Of a DNA stretch of 37,530 nt, positions 33,142-37,530 are shown in pieces; the stretch's first letter is position 1; each line of letters opens with the position of its first letter. A model generated the notes under the pieces. The model did not search any database, had not been told where the DNA came from, and saw nothing but the letters and a program-made list of their open reading frames with translations. The translations under genes and the position numbers were made by a program. This DNA is from Puia dinghuensis (GTDB taxonomy: Bacteria; Bacteroidota; Bacteroidia; Chitinophagales; Chitinophagaceae): contig JAMFSL010000069.1 in the NCBI GenBank assembly GCA_026225275.1, positions 1 through 37,530 of the forward strand. The letters run 5' to 3'.

Positions 33142-34611
33142 ATGAGTCATGTCAAAGCTGGCGCTGTAGGATTGTTCACGGCATTGGTCTTTTCGTTGGC
33201 TGCGCGGTCGCAGGACTATCACGCTATAGAAGGGTCACCCTATGCAGGGGGTATCGGAGTAGCAAATAATCCGGCCTCCATTCTGATGACACCTTACCCG
33301 TGGGACATCACCGTGTTTTCTATGCAGGAGACCAATACGACGAATGCCGTCTCCTTCAGCAATTTCTCCTATTTATCCGGCCTATTCCCCAGCGACACGA
33401 TACATTATCACTTTACGAACGGCGATTTAAAGCGCTTTGCGGCGTTCAATTTCAACATGCATCTGCTGAATGTCCGGTTGGCCCTGGGCCGTAAGCAGGC
33501 TATTGCCTTCGGAGCCAATATCCGGGGTTATGGCGCTGTGAAAACGGGAAATGTGAACTATAATGATACGCTGAAGAATATGAACCAATTCTTCAACATC
33601 AATGATGGCACTACTTATAAGGCCAATTTTGTCAGCAGTACCTGGGCGGAGATCTTCATGACCTATAGCCGGACCATCATAGATGATGAATATAGCCGGT
33701 TGAATGCGGGGATCACGTTGAAAGGTATGCGGGGGATTTCGGGCCTGTATGCCCAGTTGGAAAACGGATCGGTGAATCGTACGATATCGGGGCCTTTGAC
33801 CATCTATGACCTGGCGGCGGGTTCCGGAAGGTATGCGTATTCAGAGAATTATGACTATTGGCATAACAATCAAAGTACCACACAGAATCTGAAAGACTTC
33901 CTTGGTCACACGCAGGGGGGAGCCGCCGTCGATTTCGGCGCCGAATACCTGATAAAAACCCAGGCTGTGCCTATTTATGGTGATCCCGATGACTACTATG
34001 ACTATGAGTGGAAGATCGGCGTCTCCCTGCTGGATATAGGCGCCAATAATTACAGATATGGATCGCAGAGCAGGGCGGTCAGCGATCCGAAGACCAATGT
34101 ATCCGATTCTGAATTGAATGAAAAGTTCGATCATCTAAAGACACTGGCAGGCTTTAATGACAGTATGGCGTCGATCGTCAACTCCATTGTTCCGCTGGCG
34201 GGTTCGTATAAGATCTGGAATCCGGCCAGGCTGGTGGTGAATATCGACAGGCCGCTGCCGAATAATTTTGCGTTGAATGCCGATCTTACGCTGAACCTGG
34301 GCGGATCGAACAATGGGCAACGGCTATTCACCAAAGAGATCACCCTATTAGCGGTTACCCCCCGATGGGAGACTAAGTCACTGGGGACCTATCTGCCTGT
34401 GCAGGTGACGACAGAGGGGAGGGTATGGGTCGGAGGCGCCTTCAAGGCGGGGCCTTTGTTATTGGGCATTCACAACTGGGCGAATCTTTTTTCCGGTAGT
34501 AAGACACAGAACGGGGGTTTCTATCTGGCATTCGTGATCAAGCCTGGCAAAGGGTTTTCGTTCAAGGAGGCCAGGAAGTATACCTGTCCGGATAATTCGC
34601 CTTATTTCTGA
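33142..34611 (+). CDS. DUF5723-type outer-membrane protein
   Basis: This 489-residue exported protein has a signal peptide (MSHVKAGAVGLFTALVFSLAARS, cleaved before QDYHA). The body is a long series of amphipathic beta strands rich in Tyr, Asn and Gly, typical of an outer-membrane barrel (for example WAEIFMTYSRTIIDDEYSRL and AGITLKGMRGISGLYAQLEN). It resembles the DUF5723 family of Bacteroidota. The NNPASILMTPYPWDI opening recalls the FadL-like barrels of this phylum. No function is established. It follows the FAD oxidoreductase by 62 bp, so it could be an outer-membrane partner of the cluster or simply the next gene; nothing in the sequence decides this. Confidence 0.82.
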   Translation: MSHVKAGAVGLFTALVFSLAARSQDYHAIEGSPYAGGIGVANNPASILMTPYPWDITVFSMQETNTTNAVSFSNFSYLSGLFPSDTIHYHFTNGDLKRFAAFNFNMHLLNVRLALGRKQAIAFGANIRGYGAVKTGNVNYNDTLKNMNQFFNINDGTTYKANFVSSTWAEIFMTYSRTIIDDEYSRLNAGITLKGMRGISGLYAQLENGSVNRTISGPLTIYDLAAGSGRYAYSENYDYWHNNQSTTQNLKDFLGHTQGGAAVDFGAEYLIKTQAVPIYGDPDDYYDYEWKIGVSLLDIGANNYRYGSQSRAVSDPKTNVSDSELNEKFDHLKTLAGFNDSMASIVNSIVPLAGSYKIWNPARLVVNIDRPLPNNFALNADLTLNLGGSNNGQRLFTKEITLLAVTPRWETKSLGTYLPVQVTTEGRVWVGGAFKAGPLLLGIHNWANLFSGSKTQNGGFYLAFVIKPGKGFSFKEARKYTCPDNSPYF

Positions 34612-34669
34612 TGGCGATCCGGCTAATCGACCCACCGGAACAAAAGCGGGACTGGATTGTTATATCGAT

Positions 34670-35041
34670 ATGCTCACAACAGGCAAAAAGACCTTGGTTC
34701 TCGGGGCTTCCGATCGTCCCGACCGGTACAGTTATCTGGCCGTGACGAAGCTGCGTGGCAATGGCCATCCGGTAGTCGCTATCGGCCGGAAGCCGGCGAA
34801 AGTAGGCGATGTGGAGATCGGGACGGATAAACAGCCGTTGACGGGCATCGATACGGTGACGTTATATCTCAGCCCGATCCATCAAAAGGAGTATTACGAC
34901 TACATTCTGTCACTTTATCCCAAGCGTGTCATCTTCAATCCTGGTGCGGAAAACCCGGAACTGGCCACATTGGCGCAGGCAAACGGGATCCAACCCGTTG
35001 AGGGATGTACGCTGGTCATGCTGAGCACCGGGCAGTATTAA
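34670..35041 (+). CDS. CoA-binding domain protein (YccU-like, CoA_binding_2)
   Basis: This 123-residue single-domain Rossmann protein has TLVLGASDRPDRYSYLAVTKL at the nucleotide loop, VVAIGRKPAKVGDVE, DTVTLYLSP, VIFNPGAENPEL and VEGCTLVML near the end, all characteristic of the small CoA-binding family. The precise role of these stand-alone proteins is unknown. It sits 58 bp after the DUF5723 gene and 48 bp before the YkuK-like gene. Confidence 0.88.
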   Translation: MLTTGKKTLVLGASDRPDRYSYLAVTKLRGNGHPVVAIGRKPAKVGDVEIGTDKQPLTGIDTVTLYLSPIHQKEYYDYILSLYPKRVIFNPGAENPELATLAQANGIQPVEGCTLVMLSTGQY

Positions 35042-35089
35042 TGTCTGTGAACGCCTCCATCGGCCTTGGTAATATCTGATTTTGTCAAT

Positions 35090-35599
35090 ATGTGGTTTTT
35101 CGGTAAATTCGAAAAATCCTTTCATATGTTATGGCGAAAATTTAATGGAGATCCAATCGAACTTCCCATTGTTGAAGCCGTTGAAAATGCGATCCGGCGG
35201 GAATCGAACAAAGGTTATCGGCTGAAGGTCTGCATCGGCACTGATTCACAGGTAAAAGGTCTTGAAACGGAATTTGCTACGGTGATTGTTTTTCTGCGTG
35301 AAGGACATGGCGGTTTCATGTTCATTCATAACGAAAAGACGAGGCACCAGTACACGATCAAGGAGCGTATGCTGGTCGAAGTAGCGAAGAGCATCGAGAT
35401 TGCCTATGAGCTATGCAATCTCTTCAGCAGGTATAATGTCGACATGGAGGTACATGCGGACATCAATACTAATCCGAGCTTCAAGAGCAACGACGCCCTG
35501 AAAGAAGCTATGGGCTATATCCTGGGGATGGGATTTGCTTTTAAAGCTAAACCGGAGGCCTTCGCCAGCAGCAGCTGTGCGAATAAGGTCGTCAACTGA
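35090..35599 (+). CDS. YkuK-like protein (DUF458), RNase H-like fold
   Basis: This 169-residue protein matches the DUF458/YkuK family, predicted to have an RNase H-like fold. Visible markers are WRKFNGDPIELPIVEAVENAI, KVCIGTDSQVKG, ATVIVFLREGHGG, MEVHADINTNPSFKS and MGYILGMGFAFKAKPEAFAS, with Asp/Glu residues in acidic positions that could bind metal. The substrate is unknown. I chose the ATG at 35090 (MWFFGKFEKS); a TTG eight codons upstream (35066) is also open. TGATTTTG at 35077-35084 resembles a -7 element and would give an almost leaderless transcript. The gene converges with engB. Confidence 0.85.
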   Translation: MWFFGKFEKSFHMLWRKFNGDPIELPIVEAVENAIRRESNKGYRLKVCIGTDSQVKGLETEFATVIVFLREGHGGFMFIHNEKTRHQYTIKERMLVEVAKSIEIAYELCNLFSRYNVDMEVHADINTNPSFKSNDALKEAMGYILGMGFAFKAKPEAFASSSCANKVVN

Positions 35600-35720
35600 G
35601 CCGCCTCCCTACCCTGGTTCTTGCGTCAGATCGTGCTCTACCACGATCTAAGGATTTGTCTCCCCTGTTCACTCCTCCGACCGCCCTGTTGCCTGTCCCA
35701 CCAGATCGCGAATCATCATT

Positions 35721-36332
35721 TTATTCCGGCGCACTTTCAAACTCTTTGTTCATTTCTCCGATCAGGTTCAGGATCTTGTCCCGGCCCATTTTCTTGATGA
35801 CGCTGGTGACGAAATGCTGGGGGAGGAATTGCCAGGTGGCGCGCATTTTTTCGAGGAAGGCCTTGACATTCGCGCTGACCGTACGTTGGGTCTCTTTATC
35901 CGCCTTGGTGAAGACGAGGCAAAAGGGGATTTTCCACTCGCGGAGGGTATTAACAAATTCGAGGTCGAGTTTCTGAGGAGTGTGGCGACTATCGATGAGG
36001 ATGAAAACGGTCACGAGGTTCTCCCGTTTGCGTAGGTAGTCTTCAATCATCTTTTCCCATTTCTTCCGTTGTGTCTGCGAGACCTTGGCGAAGCCGTAAC
36101 CGGGAAGGTCGACGATATACCATTCTTTGTTGATAGAGAAATGATTGATCAACTGTGTTTTGCCAGGCGTTCCGGACGTCTTGGCCAGTTTTTCATTATT
36201 GACCAGCATATTGATCAGCGAAGACTTGCCGACGTTACTGCGACCGATGAACGCATATTCGGGGCGATCCGGCGCCGGGCATTGGGTATAATCCGGGCTA
36301 CTAATCACATAAGTGGAAGAAGTAATGACCAT
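35721..36332 (-). CDS. engB: Ribosome biogenesis GTPase EngB (YsxC/YihA)
   Basis: This 203-residue GTPase is required for late 50S ribosome assembly. The GTPase motifs are in order: G1 GRSNVGKSSLINMLV, G2 SGTPGKTQLIN, G3 DLPGYGFAKVS, and G4 TKAD within LVFTKADKET. The family phrase PEYAFIGRSNVGKSS is at the start. The length is normal. It is transcribed leftward from a promoter shared back to back with ubiE. Between its stop and the YkuK-like gene (35600-35720) lies only a weak 8-bp hairpin at 35628-35649. Confidence 0.97.
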   Translation of the reverse strand: MVITSSTYVISSPDYTQCPAPDRPEYAFIGRSNVGKSSLINMLVNNEKLAKTSGTPGKTQLINHFSINKEWYIVDLPGYGFAKVSQTQRKKWEKMIEDYLRKRENLVTVFILIDSRHTPQKLDLEFVNTLREWKIPFCLVFTKADKETQRTVSANVKAFLEKMRATWQFLPQHFVTSVIKKMGRDKILNLIGEMNKEFESAPE

Positions 36333-36349
36333 ATCGCTGAATGAAGCCG

Positions 36350-36369
36350 CAAAGATACGCTTATCTTTG
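36350..36369. promoter_or_regulatory. Back-to-back promoters of engB and ubiE in one inverted repeat
   Basis: TATCTTTG occurs on the minus strand at 36357-36350 (for engB) and on the plus strand at 36362-36369 (for ubiE), only 4 bp apart, inside a perfect inverted repeat GCAAAGATA-CGCT-TATCTTTGC (36349-36370). Both are exact TAnnTTTG elements. The upstream half of each promoter must lie across the other's start site. The ubiE ATG follows 8 bp after its -7 element, so that transcript is nearly leaderless. Confidence 0.7.
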
Positions 36370-36377
36370 CAACCGCT

Positions 36378-37142
36378 ATGGCCAACTATTCACATGATAG
36401 GATCGTCCCTTTTAAGGACTCGGAGCTGGGAAAGAAGCAGCAGGTTGCCGAAATGTTTGATAAGATCGCATTCAGGTATGATTTTTTGAACCGCTTGCTT
36501 TCAGGAGGCAGTGATATCTACTGGCGGCGGCAGGCGATCCGGGAAGTGGCGAAATATAAGGGTAATATGGCCATTTTGGATGTGGCGACGGGGACGGGTG
36601 ATATGGCTATCATGATGGCCCGCTATTTTCCCCAGTCGCAATTGACCGGTGTAGATATTTCGTCGGGCATGCTGGAGATCGGACGGCAAAAAGTCGCCCG
36701 ACTGCAACTGGACAAAAGGATCATTCTGCAAATAGGCGATAGTGAGGCCCTCCCCTTTCCTGATCATTATTTCAATGCCATTACCGTAGCCTTCGGCGTC
36801 CGCAATTTCGAGAACCTGGAACGTGGTCTCCGGGAGATGAGGCGGGTGCTGAAGCCGGGAGGGCAACTTGTCGTGCTGGAATTCTCCAAGCCACGACTAC
36901 CCGGCATCACCCAGGTGTATAACCTTTATCTTCGACTCGTAGCCCCCACCATCGGCAGACTGGTATCCAGCAACCGGGAGGCATACCGCTATCTGAACGA
37001 TTCTGTCAGAGCCTTTCCTGAGGGGGATGACTTCTTACAGATCCTCGATGACTGTGGCTATGTGCGTACACGGCTGAGACGGCTGAGCCTGGGAATCTGC
37101 AGCCTATATATAGGCGAAAAAGCGCCGGACCAGGGCAATTAA
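36378..37142 (+). CDS. ubiE: Demethylmenaquinone methyltransferase UbiE/MenG
   Basis: This 254-residue SAM methyltransferase carries out the last step of menaquinone synthesis. Markers are MFDKIAFRYDFLNRLLSGGSD with the following IYWRR, motif I ILDVATGTGDMAIMMA, GVDISSGMLEIGRQK, and VAFGVRNFENLERGLREM. Near the end GGQLVVLEFSKP and VYNLYLRLVAPTIGRLVSSN are family hallmarks. Bacteroidota respire with menaquinone, so MenG activity is expected rather than ubiquinone synthesis. It is divergent from engB with a shared promoter region and lies 117 bp upstream of porT, a pairing often seen in this phylum. Confidence 0.96.
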   Translation: MANYSHDRIVPFKDSELGKKQQVAEMFDKIAFRYDFLNRLLSGGSDIYWRRQAIREVAKYKGNMAILDVATGTGDMAIMMARYFPQSQLTGVDISSGMLEIGRQKVARLQLDKRIILQIGDSEALPFPDHYFNAITVAFGVRNFENLERGLREMRRVLKPGGQLVVLEFSKPRLPGITQVYNLYLRLVAPTIGRLVSSNREAYRYLNDSVRAFPEGDDFLQILDDCGYVRTRLRRLSLGICSLYIGEKAPDQGN

Positions 37143-37259
37143 AGCTCCCTTTTACCGTTATCCCTCGTAACCCCATAATCAAGCCTATAGAGCGTATTTT
37201 ACCCCAAATACAGAGCCGGACGAAGATTTATCGATTAAAATACTGATTTTAAATTAGTT

Positions 37260-37530
37260 ATGAAATTTTTATTCAACAAGATAAGGGGTATGCGCGGGGT
37301 TTTTCTTTTATGTACATCATTGATGGCTGTACAGTTTGTTTCAGCGCAGTTTTTAAGGGACGAGTTGAACCAGCCGGAACATGACAGCAAGCCCTATTAT
37401 ATTGGGATTGGCTTTCTCTATACCAACACTCATTTACAGGTCAGTGCGCATCGGAAGTTTCTGCAAAGCGACAGTGTTTTATATGTCAATCCGAATAATT
37501 CGGGCGGCTTCGGCGTGTCAGGGATGTTCA
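37260..37530 (+). CDS. porT: PorT-like type IX secretion protein, N-terminal part (cut by window edge)
   Basis: The first 90 residues are visible: a signal peptide (GVFLLCTSLMAVQFVSAQ, cleaved near residue 31), then KPYYIGIGFLYTNTHLQVS, a run of DSVLYVNPNNSGGFGVSGM, and the window ends. The KPYY-G opening followed by a DSVL segment and a Gly-rich strand fits the PorT outer-membrane barrel of the Bacteroidota type IX secretion system (SprT in gliding species). The position right after ubiE agrees. The rest of the barrel is outside the window, so a general PorT-family beta-barrel protein not in the secretion system cannot be excluded. Confidence 0.78.
   Translation, partial: MKFLFNKIRGMRGVFLLCTSLMAVQFVSAQFLRDELNQPEHDSKPYYIGIGFLYTNTHLQVSAHRKFLQSDSVLYVNPNNSGGFGVSGMF

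Noticed and set aside
35628-35649. Hairpin AGATCGTG/CACGATCT as terminator between the YkuK-like gene and engB
   Set aside because: No T-run follows on either strand and the stem has modest GC content.

Overview
The window looks like chromosome from a member of the Bacteroidota, most likely family Chitinophagaceae. Supporting signs are a SusC/RagA outer-membrane protein with its FecI/FecR-type sigma/anti-sigma pair, promoters of the Bacteroidota type (TTTG, a spacer of about 19 bases, then TAnnTTTG), almost no Shine-Dalgarno sites, an atpD-atpC pair, a DUF5723 protein, and a ubiE-porT neighbourhood (PorT belongs to the type IX secretion system). I see no tRNA, rRNA, CRISPR array, transposase or prophage. 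The assignment rests on gene content only.

Layout. 1-3235 (minus): ECF sigma factor, FecR anti-sigma factor and the start of a SusC-like TonB-dependent transporter. 3230-9690: housekeeping genes (queA, a sensor histidine kinase, yqgE, atpD-atpC, a GNAT-like protein). 9691-10210: no gene, one strong hairpin. 10211-16774 (minus): RND tripartite efflux operon (TolC, adaptor, pump) preceded by its TetR regulator, with a shared operator-like motif. 16924-24397 (plus): dnaX, a giant GH18-deacetylase-GT2 fusion protein, and the pyruvate dehydrogenase E2 subunit. 24554-25358: a tiny HTH protein with a palindrome at its start, and a candidate structured small RNA on the minus strand. 25359-27906: RhlE-type RNA helicase and a GH19 chitinase/lysozyme. 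27933-33079: a five-gene run comprising a GT87-like glycosyltransferase, a UbiA prenyltransferase, a type III polyketide synthase, a methyltransferase and an FAD oxidoreductase. 33142-37530: DUF5723 protein, CoA-binding protein, YkuK-like protein, engB, ubiE, and the start of porT.

How the genes work together. The sigma/FecR/SusC set is a surface-signalling module in which the STN domain of the transporter is expected to talk to FecR. The efflux genes form a self-contained system whose repressor probably controls both itself and the pump through near-identical sites. The GH18-CE4-GT2 protein could polymerise and edit an N-acetylglucosamine-type exopolysaccharide in one polypeptide. The type III PKS cluster resembles the Streptomyces srsABC logic (PKS, methyltransferase, flavin hydroxylase) with an added UbiA enzyme and glycosyltransferase. 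It is the best candidate here for an undescribed biosynthetic pathway, probably for a membrane phenolic or quinone lipid.

Other items worth attention are the unassigned structured RNA at 24806-25084, in-frame repeat elements inside the TolC and dnaX genes, mutually exclusive hairpins before the exopolysaccharide gene, and overlapping divergent promoters between engB and ubiE.
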